In this document: one piece after another, positions 24,280 to 39,200 of the stretch
Layout: every line of letters begins with the position of its first letter
Position numbering within the stretch: position 1 is the stretch's first letter
Source of the DNA: Mesaphorura yosii
Lineage: Eukaryota > Arthropoda > Collembola > Poduromorpha > Tullbergiidae
NCBI GenBank assembly: GCA_009869945.1
Contig: WIXG01000247.1
Span: 1-64,000 of the forward strand
Direction of reading: 5' to 3'
Length of the DNA: 64,000 bases
Notes under the pieces: generated by a model
Seen by the model: the letters and a program-made list of their open reading frames with translations, nothing else
Database searches by the model: none
Told to the model about the DNA's origin: nothing
Program-made: the position numbers and the translations under genes

Positions 24280-27200
24280 CTAAATGATTACATTCTGCCT
24301 AATTGACCACACTATTGTCGACGAGATAAGAATAGATGATAACACAATGGATACTACAGAATGAGAAGTGTGAACAAGTTTCGACGCTGAAGACTGGTCG
24401 TAATATCGTCGTAATCGTATTCCAGGATTTACGACATGAATTTTCCATCCGAGATTGTTGTGTGTGTAACACTGCAAAGATGCGTAAAAACGTAGGATGC
24501 ATCGGGAAATGTTAAATTCTATAAAATGGTAAATGGCTCTCACCTGATAGTAAACGGTGTCTGGCGTGTCATTCGCGACTTTCCACACCAAACTCCCTGG
24601 TTGGCTCGCGTCGTCGCACACCAGCTTGAGTGTTTTCATGTACTGCTCGAAGGTTTCAGATTGACTGGACTTGTCAACCGTTTTGTGTTCCCATTCACAG
24701 GCTCGGCCAACTGAAAAGGTGCATGACAGAATTAGAATTGCGTCTTTCAGCATTTATTTCTTGGCTCTCTGCATCAGCATTTCTGATTTCCAATACATTT
24801 CAATGATCGCACCGATTCTGTCTACCGAGTCAATCAAAATTTGCATCCAGGAGCTGCACTTGTGCAGGTGAGCTTGTGCGTGTCTAACTCGCGTCAACTT
24901 CAACCGTTCAGTTTGAAGATTTTACCGTCCATTGATTATCGAGTGCATAACGCAGCTTTTCAGAAACGACCGTGGTCATTAAAATATGTTTACATGTGCT
25001 GAATATTTGAACAAGACATTTCAGAAGATGTATCCAAAAGATTAACTAGATTAAAGGCAGTTACAGTTCTGCCTGAATGCTTCAAGTACCTGCTGTCGGA
25101 AATGGATACCCGTCCGAATCGAAGGCGACGCCCGCAAAGACGCGCTGCTGCTGCTGCTCGTGCGGTTTCTTCTGACCCAATCCACCTTCTGGATTGTCAG
25201 TGATATAAAGTGGGTGATATTTGGCAGGATTTTTAGTGTCGTCTCCTACAGGAAAGATAAAAGTTATAAAAATCAGTCGGAAAATTGTCCTTGACGGTTG
25301 CCTTGTGTTTTGTCACAAAACTCGCCTCCTTCTACTGTGAAATAGTAAGTCCTTCCTCGTTCGACATAAATCTCTGGTATCAGCAAGTCATTAATGTACC
25401 ATGCAATGCCCCACGATGGAACACCCGTGATGGCAGTGTAGCCACGTTTACCTGAACAAGCGCAAGGAACTTAATAAATTAGTCAATGGTCCAATTACAA
25501 GGACAGAGTTATCAGTACTTACCGCCAGTTGGACCAATTCGTGCCGTAAAGTTGGTGATGCCATCCAATGAATTCTGTGGCCACGGCTTGATATTATTGT
25601 CTTCAACTGACTTCATGTTAGGAAAGTCATCACCGAGCAGACAGTTATGATCATTTGTACTATTGAAGTATATTCTAATATCCTCTGCGAGCAAATTAGG
25701 AAATGTGCATTAACTTAACTTCCGAACTAAAACCCGTAGCAAAGGACGGATTCCTTCTTCCTTACCCGACGGAGACGTTCGTTCTCCAAAGTGGTAATTA
25801 GCTTCATTACGAGTATTTAAGTTTCCAATGGCCAACATAATATTAGTTTCTTCTTGTAGTGAAATGTCAAAAGCAGGCTGAGAAAATGGAGCAAACAAAA
25901 GCGTCATTTGCCTGAGCCATTTGCTTCACTGGCCAAGCGAATTCTTGTTTAAGAGTCATGAAAGCGCCTCAATGAAAACGTACCTCGCCTGTATAACTTT
26001 TACGTTTAAAGAGAACGGTAGTGAAGCCATTTCTCCGGTCACCGTCCAAGACAATGACGTCGTTTCTTCCGCCAATTCGGGTGTCTGGACACACGCCATC
26101 CTTCCCATCACACTGAAAATGATCATGAAGACGTGTTGTAATTACAATTCACAGGGAATACTCGGGACATGAAAAGAATCCATCGCATGGGTCGTGGAGT
26201 GGCTCACTTGTGACTGAGCAGTCATGGAGTAGTCGTCCGCGTGGAACTTCTTCCTTTCCTTCGGAGTGTAGTAAATGACGATCGCGTCACTGCCGACCAT
26301 TTTAGTCCTTTTGAGGGGACTGAAACCTGTAATAGGTCATGTGCGATTCAATTAAGAATTGAAAGTGGCAGACAATTAACAGTGCGTGGGACCGGGAACC
26401 TATGCATCGCACTTTTCTCGCAGCTTCGTTTTATGCTGTAGGTGTATGGATTCGGTGAAGTGAAAGTAAGCCGAGTGGGTGCAAATGCTGAGAGAGTAGG
26501 ACAATGAAGACCTTTTCCGGTTTCTTAAGCATTCGCCTTGCATATTTCTGCAAAGTCTGCTTACGAATTGCGATTAAATTCTATTTCAGATCAAAAACAG
26601 GCAAACCAGTTCGGAGTTTGCTTTTATCGAACCTGAATCTTAGCAAAGACTAATTCGGGACTTCGTGCCTATTCAAGCACTAATTCAATGCTTTATTAGG
26701 ACAAAGTTCCTTTGATCTAATCATCGCCTCCTCAAAATAGACTAGACGCTGCTTTTTCTTCTGGTTAGTCGCAGCCTCACAACGGTTTGCTTGCCCTCGC
26801 ACGCAGCACGGCATCAGAGACAAGATTTTAATCAAATTTCCTTTCAGGCGCAGTGCAAGAACTTTGAAAAGGCAACTGACGGTGCAAGTTTCAGAGTCGT
26901 CGAAGCTAATAAAGTTTAAATTAGAAAATTAAAGAAAAATAGAACCAAATTAGCAATTCATAACCTCCAGTCTACGCTCTCCACTCCGTGCCCCATGTTT
27001 TAACAACATCGCACGCTTCATACGATTAACGATTTTTCAAAGGTTTCGGTTTTGTGCACGTCACTTACCAAGCGAGACGTACTGATTCTCCGATATCCTC
27101 GCCGATACTTTGAATTTAATGTATTCACCATCTTTCTCCCATTGCAGTTGGACTTTCTGACCTTCTTTGTTAGAGAATGAGAATTCCTTGCAGTTGCTGA

Positions 27201-30200
27201 ATTCCGTTTTCTTTTTGATGTGATGGTTTTTATTCTGGGGATTTAAGACATACGATTAAAAGTAGTTTCGTAAAGAAACAACAGGTCAAATTCCACATGC
27301 AGTTTCACGGATTTTTCTCGTGTTTCGTGTATAAACTACCTTGTGCCTTGGAGTTGACCCAGGATATAGAAAATATCCAGTGTTTGGCTTAGCATTGTAA
27401 AGTAAATTACAGAATGCAAGTTAATACTCTTAATCAACTAGACTTAACTAAGAATTTTGTATTTGGGCAATAGTGAAAAATGCTGGCTATCAACTTACAA
27501 TTGTTTTGTATTCGCCCAGCGCAGGAGGGACGTTCAAGTCCTTTGGAATTATGACATGTCCAAAGTCATGCTTGAATCTGTTGATAATCATTGTCCATTA
27601 GCATGATTCTCCAGGCGGACGATTTCAACAATTCCAGGTTCAACATTCAGTTCAGAACTTACTTGACGCACCAGACCGAAAGCCAGTCGATGTCATAAAC
27701 CGTCAGATCGCCGGGAAGTGTCAACTCGATATCTTCACCTTCGTACCCACGAAGCACGTCGGTGCTGCGGAGAAAGTGTAAAAATAAATGAGTGTTATTA
27801 CGTTAATGCCTTCACTTCAGTCCTTCGCTACGTCACAGGCAAGACACAAGCGCTTTGGCCACACGAGACGTGGAGAAAGTGCAGAGCGCAATGGCAATAG
27901 TAATTCCATATGAATTATGGATGAATGTGGGACGCTGATAAGGACAAATTTAAGCCTTCTTATTTCGCTTTCAAATTGCACTGCAACCTGCAGTTCTCAG
28001 CAGTTGAACTAACCTTCCCTTCTCGTTGGGAATTTTCCTGCCACCTGCATGCGGCACGAGCCCAGTCCCGACCCAGAAGAACGCGTCAGGCCCAGCACCA
28101 TCGTAGTGGAGGTCGGGAATGTAAAACGTCTTCGCGTCAAGAATTGTGATCTCCCCCGACCGAAGTCCGTGCGCCAGACGCTTAAATTCGGGGAGTACCC
28201 GCCGCCTTGGCGGATCCAAATCTTGTGGGATGTAAACGTCGGCGAAATTCACCTGTAATCGAACAAATAAGAATTACATAACCACAGGTAGGGGGTCCAT
28301 GGGTCTTGGAACTCAGTTTTGAGCGGATTTCATCTGCATAGCCTCATTTTCCAAACGCGTATATTCCAGACGAAAGACTACAGGAGGCATGAGGGAAAGG
28401 ACGAAGACGAATAGATCTACAGTATGGTCTGCTGGTGTGATGCGAGACAAGTGGCACTTGAGCCTTGAGCGAGTGCCGTCGCGCAGGTTACCGCCAGCGG
28501 CTGCATCAACCAGCCCAGCTCAACAGGCTAAGAGACGTAGCTGAATCAGACGAAGTGTCTGAATCTCGTTCTTTGTACTTCCGTGCATTGTCTGGCGATC
28601 AAAGTACAGCGATCTTTGCGATCTTGATTTGCACTTTCTTCAAGACGCGTTTCGCGTCCCATCTTGCATTTTGCATGTGACCACCTTGAATGCACTGTGC
28701 AATGCGCAGGTTCAAGGCTTCCATTGACAAGTGCCTGCCAAGCGTCCCGAATTCTTAATGAGTGACGATGACAATGCAGCAAGCCAACCTCCTTGCTGAT
28801 ACTTGACACAGTAGTTGCGTTATGAATCATAAACTAGCGAGTAGCAAGGCGAGGGCAGTGAACACAATGAATTTGCAGTAAAATGTAATCTGTCTTCTGA
28901 AAATTATGAGTACAAATAAACTGTTGATGCTACTTTTGCTTTACGAGTGCGCGTACGCTGGAATGACGGATGAATGCCACGAAGAACACGAACACTGAAT
29001 GTAGCGGAAACATCATGAATCATGAGACGATGTAATATGATTTGCTGTTGCTGCCCTGTTCTGTGAAAAACAACTCGTTAAAACGGGGCTCCAGGCACCG
29101 CAGGCTTTTACCGTGCTTTCTCCTTCTCTTATTATGTTTCACTCCAGCAAGTCGCTTTTTATGCACACAAGTTCTTTTGTGTCCTCATTTAATAGGATTT
29201 TTCTCATTAAAAACTACGTTGCTGGATGTTTGTTGCTTCTTTGCTTTTTGTTGCGCCTTCCGTCCTCATAAAACCCATACAGAACGAAAGGCAGAAAGTA
29301 ACAGCACTAACGGAAGTTACTGTGCAAAACTCAAAAGATCAATCATTCAAAATACTACGCGTGCATAGTAAAACAGATAAATGAAGGATTGAAGGAAGTG
29401 TTAGTCTGGATTCGAGGGCGGAAATGAATTTCTACGCACTTCATTTTATTAGCGTAAGAATTTGTGACCCATTTCTCGTCTGATCCTTTGTATCGAGCCT
29501 GTATCCCATGATTTTGGATAAAAGACGTGCGTGCGTGCATGTGACGCTGATTTGTGTCATCATGGCCAATGACGAGTTACTTTACGGCAAGGGCTAATGT
29601 CCATTCGACATTCTGCACGAGCAAGAGCAAACCGCGATTTCTTGGACACAAATTCATATAAATGATATTTTGGGCACATGATTCGGGCTGTGGCCCGCAA
29701 CGAAAATGGCGAATGGTGGACATGAACGAAGTGACGAGGCTCTACACAATACTTTGGCCATATAATCATAAAAGTCGGTCGGTCGAGAGATACGCGGAGG
29801 ATAAGAACGGTCCACCAGCTCGAAATCTCATTTCGCGGTTCGGAGAGCAGACAGTTTTTCTTTAATATCTTTATGTATCGCCATCGCTTCTTCGTCATCT
29901 TCGTCGAGCACGCAGCAGGGAAGCTCCAGCAAACTAAATCTGTGCTTGCGTCTCCACCGAAATCATTCATCGTGTCACTTTCAAGATTCAAGCAAGATTC
30001 CAAGTGCAAGCCTTTTAAAAGTTAAAGCTTGCACGGCGTGGCATAGAATTTGAAATCTTTTTCATCGGTTCTTTATCAACCCTCAGCACAGCATAGAAGA
30101 AAAATTGCATTGAAGACCCACACGAACGCGTTACTTTATCCACTCCTTCCTTTATACTTCTAGTGCTTTCTCGTTCTCACTTTCATATTCTACAAGCATG

Positions 30201-33200
30201 AGCACGAAAGCTTTGCTGGCGCTTGGCGGAGGAAAGTGAAAGTGTAGGAGGCTTCACATTTTTCCATTTGTATTCAATAAAGTTAGACTGCGATGATCAC
30301 CATCACCATGCTCCTCTATTGCCTTGATTTCCCCGTGCTTTTCTGTGCGTGGAGGGTAAAAGTGGAAAAAATTGAGACAAAACGTGCCGTCATGAAATAT
30401 TCATTTTATATTACTCATAGATGGTCACAACCACAGCCACACCACGGCCACTACAAAGGCAAAGGCACGTATTGGGAATTGGCACTGATTTCTAACTTCC
30501 ATTATAATCGCCTCAACTCACATTACGAAATTTAGATATGAAACCGAGCTTAATTGAATAGTAGCATGTGTCATTTAGAAATATGGGGAGTTTGTAAACA
30601 TCATGAATCAGCTGACGGTCAGCTGCTAATTATCCTTGCTTGTAAGTGGCTAACGGACAATTCTGATAATACCGCCATTAACTGGGGGCTCATAAGCGCA
30701 AGGAGTGGTCTTGGAATTTTACGAGGGTAATCACCAAAGGGTATAAAAGAGGCCTCATTAACAGCTGACGTGGTTGCTGTTGCTCGCAGAGGTGTCCAAA
30801 TTCAAGATGTTTAAGTAAGTTCTATCAAACTCCTGAGAAATGAGGAAATTCTAAATTGAATCTCTTATCTCTTGTCTTGCAATTGCAGATTATTACTGGC
30901 AGCATCACTTTGCCTCGTCGGCCTCGTGTCGGTTTCATCATCACAGAACGTCGAAGTCCTCTGCAAGCAGCTGTACACCGATTGCCAGGCTTGCAGAGTG
31001 TGGGACAACGAATGCCGTGCTAAACCGAACCGTCCAAGCAATAAACCAACACAACCACAACGACCTGAGCACCCGCACACGCACCCGGCTCCGGCGAGAC
31101 CAACGGAGTCCCCTGCGTGGCCCCCACCGCAAAACACACAGCCTGCTCCCGCTTGGCCTCCTCAGCAGCAGCACCAGCCTCAACCTCAGCCGAGTTACCC
31201 AGAGTCACCTGAGACTTCACCTGCGGTTGTACCGACGCAGCCTCAGCACGTAAGCGACAAGGGAGAAATTTATGCACTCATAGCCAGTAACAGTTAATTA
31301 GAGTACGGCACCTTGTTTATTACAGAATTGCGTAAAGTACGGGCATTGGTGCAAAAGTGACGCGGAGTGCTGCACGAAGAACTGTCGACTGGAACTTGTG
31401 AGCATGGGCCCTGAACATCCTGACCAACATTTCACACAGAGTGTGTGTCGCTAGACACACGATAGACAGGTGATTTCTTGTAGTCTAGTCGAGCTTAGCA
31501 CTTTAATCCTGTACAAGGTGCATTAAAAATCGTTTTTACAAGGAGGGAGCCTTTAATCTGTCTAGCTTTCGCAATTCCCTTTCGCGTTTGCTCGGGCTCG
31601 TTTGTACGCCTCATCAAAGTGGAATCCAATCACCTTGAAAGCTTTTCCTGAATCTCACAGCGCCTGCGCCGTGGCTGTGTGGTAATTGAACTTTGTAACT
31701 TGGAATGGAGTGTCTCGAATTCTACCTTCTTAATCCATGGCTGATCATTCTCGGAATGGAATTCTTGTAATGGGGGCTCATGTAATCGAGTTGAAGTGTT
31801 TAATTCATGCAAAATGCAAACGCAGAATAAATCATTAAACAGATAGCAAACTCACAGTGTATCGACGGCACCAAACAGCGATCCACTTGATTTCTTTGAG
31901 TTTATAGCCTGGAGGAAGTTGAAGCAGAACATCCTCGTGATTGAAGTTCCTCAGGACCGGTGGTTCTCTGTGGACAAGCAAATAAACGTCGAAATTAGAT
32001 AAATAGTACTTACATTCTTGTTCAAAGCAAATCCTGAAATATACAAAGAATGCTGGATTTCTTGTGTGAAATTTCATATGCAATGACGAAAGCAATCCTT
32101 CTAAAGGCCCATTTGTATATTCTTGAATTCAGAATTAGGTTACGTTTGATTGAAATCGAGATAATTTTGTGGCAGCAACTTTGAGAATTTGTGGATTCCA
32201 CTTCCATTGGATTTTGTATGGCGATGCCGAGTCATTACGAAAGTTTAAAGAATGAAATTTTACATTAACGCCAAAAGTTTTGCTCGATATAAATTGAGAT
32301 ATTCTCTCCGTTTTCGACTGCGACTCCAGCCACAAAGGCAGTTGTGGACCGTGAGCTTGGAGGAAAATCGACCGACAGTCTTGCCGACAAAACTCGAGAC
32401 TCATCACCATTCCTCATCTCAACTTTTGACAGGTTCCATTAACTAAGCTATTTTCAACCTTCAACTCAACACTCAAAGCTTCCATTTTATTTTGCGACTT
32501 GCCAGTCTGAGTCTAGTCGATTTTACATCATTAGACGATTATTACAAGAGTCACGATGTCATCGACCGATCAACAAGAATTGCGCTGAATGTAGGGCTCA
32601 AATTCGAATTGTCAGAACTCAGAACAAAGCAACACAAAGTCCATGACGGCAGACGGCAGAGTCAAATCTCAAAATTTCGAACAATGAACAATGAAGACTG
32701 AATTCTCCGTGCCAGCTCTCTATAAATATGTTCGTACAAATGACGAAGTCATTCTAAACTCTAAACATGAGCTCGAGTTAGATCAGATTTCTTAATCCGC
32801 AATATTTCGTCGGGTATTAATTTCCGTAAATAGAAATTGAATAGTTTGATCTCTTCTTGTGCGGACTCACTGAATCAGTAAGCCCAGATCGGGATAAACT
32901 TATAAATAACTACTAAACTAATACCCTGCCCGCATAAATACCGCACAGGGCCCAGGAATCCAATTAGGACGAGGAAGCGACAGTGAGATTCTTCGTAAAG
33001 TCAAGAGAGCAAGCGTAAGCAGCAGGCAGTAGAAGCCAGAGTCAAGTCATAGAAAGTGAGGAATTGATTCGCAAGAGAAGCAAATTAGAGCTTATTTTCT
33101 TCCATTTCTCTTCTGCTCGTCTGCGATTTATCCATTTGGTACTGATTAGTGTACATGGAACATGGTTTTTATTTTATATGCTGCTCCTGTTCTACGAGTG

Positions 33201-36200
33201 GAGTATTTGAAAGTGTGAATGCGTGGAAAGTGGAAAGCACGAAAGAATCTCTGCTCTTGTTTTCTCCATGCTTTTTCGTTCGAGATTCTATGCTTGCAGC
33301 TTCAGCAGAGTGAAAGCCAACCACTGCATTACAGCATTACGACAAAGTATATAACAATGTAATACGAGTTACTTCGCGTTTTGCCCATTTATATCTCCAT
33401 CAACAACACCAGCAGCAGCGTCAAGACTCAAGACATGGCTCAACTCGACGATTCAAGAGGAGAACGATGTGCGACTGGTAAGAGACCATTAAGAAGGCCT
33501 TAATATATTACCCCAATATAACAACAATACATAAGTGTCAACGTAATAAAAATCTCGCTCCCCGTGTCGTCGTCTTTCCTCAGTCTTCTTCGCGCCTGCC
33601 TTGACTTGGCTTGGCTTAGATCAGCATTTCTCGCACTTTCTGCTCACAGATCATAATTTGTAATGTCGTTTCTATGTCGTGCTCAAGCCAAAATAATTCA
33701 GTATTTTTAGCGTGATAATAAAAAAAAATATGGAGCTACTTGGGAATTGAACAAAAAACTTGCAAATTTGCAAATCCGCGAACTTCATTTCGTTTGAATA
33801 TGAATACTGAAGAGGATGGATGATTTTCATACGAATTTTGTTGGGGAAGCGAGACAAATAGCTGGATGAAAGTTCATACGACGTACGAAATACGCAACGA
33901 TATCATGTCGTTTCAAGGGATTGAATTCGAGACAGACAGAAAATGCCTCTTCAAATGTATGGAAAATGAACCGAGGAAAGAAAGAGCTCAGCTCAGTTTC
34001 ACAAAGCTGCTGTTGAAGCAGCCACGGCAGCCAACTGCGTTAGGAGCATTTGAATGCACTGGATTCAGTTTACAGACTTCCATTGCGAAATACGCATCGG
34101 GGACGCGCTTTTTCATTGTGGAGAGACTTTAAGTTTCTTGAATTCTGTAAGTCCTTTTCCGAGAAAGGTTTCCTGTGACGGGCAGGAAAGGGAAAAGCGG
34201 CTTTCACGTCATTTTTCCCAAACCATTCTGTCAATCCGGAATGATCTTTTTCGAGGAAGAGTAAACAGCGCTGTCAACATTTCGAGATACACTGGCATAC
34301 TAAGAATTTCTAGAAAAGTGTTCTTTTCAGGATTAAGACGCATGGCAGTTACGATTTCACAACGGTAAAATTTTGTGTATCTTAATTATTTAAATTTTTT
34401 CAGCTGCGAACTTACAGCGACCACTCAACAGACTGAATTTTTAAAATTCTACGAGCTTTAGCAGTTAGAAAGTCTAAACAAAAATGTCCTCAACGAATGT
34501 TAGACTTGAAGCCGTAAAACAGAAGGGAAAGAAAGCTCTTTTGCGCAAAAGTATCACGTTGCGTCGTTGCGTGTGATATTGAAATGAGAGATTCAATTTC
34601 TCCGCCTGTTCCATGTTCTCAGATTGCCTTTTCTACGCTCCACTCGTAAAAAGAGGAAACGAAATGCAAAACTGAAACATTGCAATACAAATAACTCGCT
34701 TTATCTCCAAGCTCGAATACAATGAGCCTACTTTACCAAATTTGAATTTCAAAACGTGGCTCGCTCCTTCTCGGATGGCTGACGCGCCCTGACTTTCTTT
34801 CTGCGCCACGCCGTGCGCGCAATCACATTATGAGTGCATGTATCCAAATTAACTTTCAAGCTTCATCCTTTTCGACGACTACTTTTATTTGTAATCCCCA
34901 ATGCGCTATGCGCTATATCAAAGATGCGTAAATATTCGGGGCTTGCATGCATTAATTGCATCAGAATTCTCATTAATACGTATTTCATGAGGTAAGACGC
35001 TTTTCGCATTGGCATTTCGCAGTACAGCAGCCGTGTTCGTGCTATTGACACAAGTTCTCAATTTTGTTCGCCTAAATCTCTGCTGTTCGGTTTTGCATGC
35101 ACATTTTCGTGTATTCTGCGCACGGGGAAATGTGTGTTCACCAGCTCGGCATGCCTGCCACCGCGTACAGCAGAAAAGACTAAAAAGGAAAGCAATATTG
35201 AATTGCGTGAATTGCCAATGCGAAAGCCATTGCTGGCATTGGTAGATGAAGCCGAAGCAGCGTCTCTTCATTTTCTTCTTTTTTATTATCCCCTACAACC
35301 AAAGTAAATACGGTGCGCGATGCTTTCCAGAATCCTGGCGTATTGGCCGAATCCAACCACGAAACTAGTTTCCCAATTCTAGCAGTATTTCGTTCAGGAT
35401 TCGTGCCATATTTCTGAACTGTGGCAGTTTTTAATGTGAGTCACCACCCACTTTTCACTGTTAGCGACGAAGCGTCGGCGTTTAACAATTTTTGGAAGTT
35501 TTATGGGTTTCTAATGCAAACTGAAGCAAGGCGACGAGGACGTTTGCAGGTTTCCCAAAAATGAGAAGCAGACGCCGCGCCGATCGAAGCGTCGGCAGGC
35601 ATAGAAATCATATTTCCGTTCCGTGCGTGCGCTCGCTTGTGACGTTTGCCAGTTTGCTACACTTACACAGGTTTCGCATTGAATCCAACTTCCATTTCAG
35701 TTTTTAGCTTCATTTTATCCCTTTGTTGAATTCTGAGCACGTTCCTTGAATTTCTATTGAATGAAATCTATCCATGCTCTGTTTCCTCCGAAATACATCA
35801 TTATTACATTGCTTTCGAATTTAAGTCGTCGTGCGTACGTGTCCGTACGAGCGCGTATTGGAGACAGAAGGAAAATTCTAGGCTTTTTCATTTATGCAGT
35901 ACATCATTTCGCGGGTCCAAGCAAGCTTTCACTTGCAAGCACTTGCTTGATGGGTTGTCAAACATTTTACTTTGCTCTGGCATAAAATCTTGTTGCAAAT
36001 GATTGCTTGCTCGCTCTTCAAGTGATGATTGTGTATTTATTGACGAGGATTAACGCTGATGATTAAATCAGAAAATAAAAATATTAAAAATGAGGAATTT
36101 GCTTACTTTCCGGTGTAGTCATCCGGGAAAGGGACGATAATCCCAGTCGGAGCTGGCTGGCTGGTCTTTCCCACCCAAAAGTACGCGTCTGACAAGACAA

Positions 36201-39200
36201 AAATCTTATTTTAGCCACAGTACACAATTTAATAATTTCGACTAATCCGTTCCTCACCTGGACCAAGTCCATCGTACGAGAAGTTCTTGATTAGCACAGT
36301 GTCTTCGTCGACGGCGAAAAGTTTCCCAGCAACTTTGTGCGCGTAGCTGTTGAAATTTCCAATGGGCTTTCCAAAGTACTCTTTTCCATGATCTGTAAAT
36401 ACAGCACACACAATTTAGTGAAATATATCGGCTAAACTAAACAACATCTAAAGCCACAGCCGTACATCCTGAGGACTTAATTAAAAGTCGCGCACTCTTC
36501 CGCCATTTTTCTCGTTGCACTTTTTCAGATTCACTCATTTTCATTACTCGAATTTGACCGGCCCATTCTTTTGTCTTCCCATTATTCGGCCCATTGAAAT
36601 AATGAAACAGCAACAGAGACTACCATTTGCTGCAGTGTAAAGTGATATTTAATTCGCGAAGGTTGACTGTGAAATGTGAAAATTCCAGCCTGAGTCATTT
36701 ACGAACAAGCGAAGTACTTGAACTTCTGCCTCCACTCGCTTAAATGCCCATATAAATGCATTGCATTACGTCTGCAAAGGAGGCTCGGGAATTCATGATC
36801 ACGATCACGAATAAACGTAGCAATGATGATCCCAACTTAGCACGACCAAATTGAATTGATTGCTAGCCTTTCTACATCTACGCACCACACACGAGGAGAC
36901 TTCTAAACTAAAATTGGCTTCTCTACAACGAAGGTCCCAAAATATTAAGAAACAGGCGAAAAACGGAACCTGTAATTGAATCGAACACGCAATGACGCAA
37001 AACGCGTATTTCTTTCGTGTAATCTTAAGTGAATATAAAAATATTGAGCTCATTGAGTCATTAAGACTAAAATAACATAATTCAATTCATGTGCTTGAGA
37101 AATGGAAGCCCGGGCGATAGGCATTAAAATTCACGCACGTGCCCATGAATACGCAGCAGCCTTACAAGCCCATGGCACAATAAGTAGTCGAGTCTGTCTG
37201 GAACTAAAACACAAATTGATGGCTTAACAAAATTAAATGATGACGGTTGAGAGTCTAACAGGCGAAACCTTAAACTCGATTATATACAAAATGGTTAGGC
37301 ATTATTGCCTGGATATTTCCATGTTACGTTCTTGTAATTTAGACTTGATACCTTCTTCACCCTTTCTCCATGCACGCGCAGTACATAACATGAAATACGT
37401 ATAAAAGTTGATTCCATTACGCGAATAGCGAACTGATGAATGTTTCATCTTCACTTTCGGGTTTCCTATTATTTTGATACTTTTTGTATTTTTCCTTCCA
37501 TTCTTATACGTCAGAGGGTTTCGTTCTTAGGGGGGTTGCTTTAGAGTTCGTTTCGTGCATGCGTGGCACACGCGCGAGTGCATGCATTTTCATGATTTAC
37601 TGTCCACGAAACGCTATTTCGTTCGCAATCAAGAATTTGTACATGAAAAATGCAGAAATTAGCAACACAAGGCAAGCAAAGTCGGAAAAGAAATCAAGAA
37701 GTGTTTGTGCACGTGCATTTAGGCAGGCTGACAACAGGCAACGACTCTTCTCGATTCCTTGCTTCTGTCTCAAGTGAAAGTTAATGCTTTTAACACCTTT
37801 TAAAGCTCTGCCTCAATTTACCACAAATCCCTTTTGATTCTTGCCTTCTTCTTCATTTTTCACTTTTCCACGAACGCGACGCAATGGAAATGTGCATTTT
37901 ATCACTACGGCTGCTGGCAAGAATGCAACGCATAAAGAAAATGCACGTTTTGCCTTAGAACCTCATAAAAGACCTAAGTAAAGTAAAAGTTTATAAAGTC
38001 GCTTTCTCTCCGTCGCCGCGTCAAATTGATGATGATACGTGCATTGAGTGTGAAGGTTGAGGTTCCACACGGCGCGGCGTCAACACGAGTTAGCGTCCGT
38101 CGGTAAAACATTTTGCGAGAGGAAAACTATTAGGGAGCATTACAAGATTACTTTACGGGTCCTGCGCCGAACCTTTCCATTCCGTTCCATTTCGCAGCCC
38201 AGGCAGTGGCATGCTTTTTAGGCTGCAGAAGGTGAGAAATGAGTCGATGACATTTTAAAAGCAGTAAAATCGTGTCCGGTCATTAAAACTTTACTTTTAT
38301 CTATCATTAAATCGTGGACATTGGCTAAATTGCCCGCGCGCCCGAGCGTCCAGTGCATTGAAGTGTCTGCCCGAAAACCGCATTCGTTTTCGTATTCATA
38401 TAATTAACAACCGACTCTGACTGGTGAAAGTGAAGTGTAAATACGTAGAAATGATCAATAGAGCAGTCTCCGTCGTCGCCGTCGTAGTCGCAAAGAGACA
38501 GAAGCATATTTTCATGGTAAACTGCACCCGCACAAATGAAAAATGAATTCAGGGCTGCCTGCCTGTTTGACTGTCAACATTCAGCCAACCAGCGACTCTG
38601 CCCGGCCAGACTTTTAATATCGCGGACGCGGACGATGAAATATGAAAAGTTGAAATAAATTAGAATTCAAGAAGATGCATTTTGAATGAAACAATCTGCA
38701 CTGGAGTGTGCAACGGATGAATCGAGCTGGGGAGCCAGAGGAAGAGAAAGAGGCCGATCATGCTGAAGAGATGAATATTGTTCGCGACAGAATGGAAATG
38801 GAGATCTCTTTTCGGTGTTCGCTCCACGAATTCAGCCAATCTTCAGCTGAATTCTACGGCTCTTTATGGCTTCTGTTTGCGTGGTGTGTTGTGTTGCTAA
38901 GCTCGGTCGCTCGTGTACGTTTTTCGGCTGTCCTGATTTCGCATTTCGCGTAATGCAATCAGGAATCAACAGTTCATTTGCCCGTTCGTCAGATTTCCAT
39001 GATGCAGGATGCATATGAAATCAAGGTATTTGTCAGGCCAGCCCGCTTCGCCTCGCTGCAGTGAACAAATGAATTCGTATCAGTTCTGCTTAATCATCTC
39101 TTGAGCGAACGAGGCGAACGAGGACGAGCAGCGTCAGCAAATAATGCAATATTAAATTCATCGATCTGTTTCCAGCCTGGTGGATTTTTGCACTGAAGAT

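Noticed and set aside
31017-31277. Frames antisense or shifted to the nested cysteine-rich gene
   Set aside because: Arise from the Pro/Gln/His codon bias of its linker; signal peptide, TATA box and splice phases all support the chosen frame.
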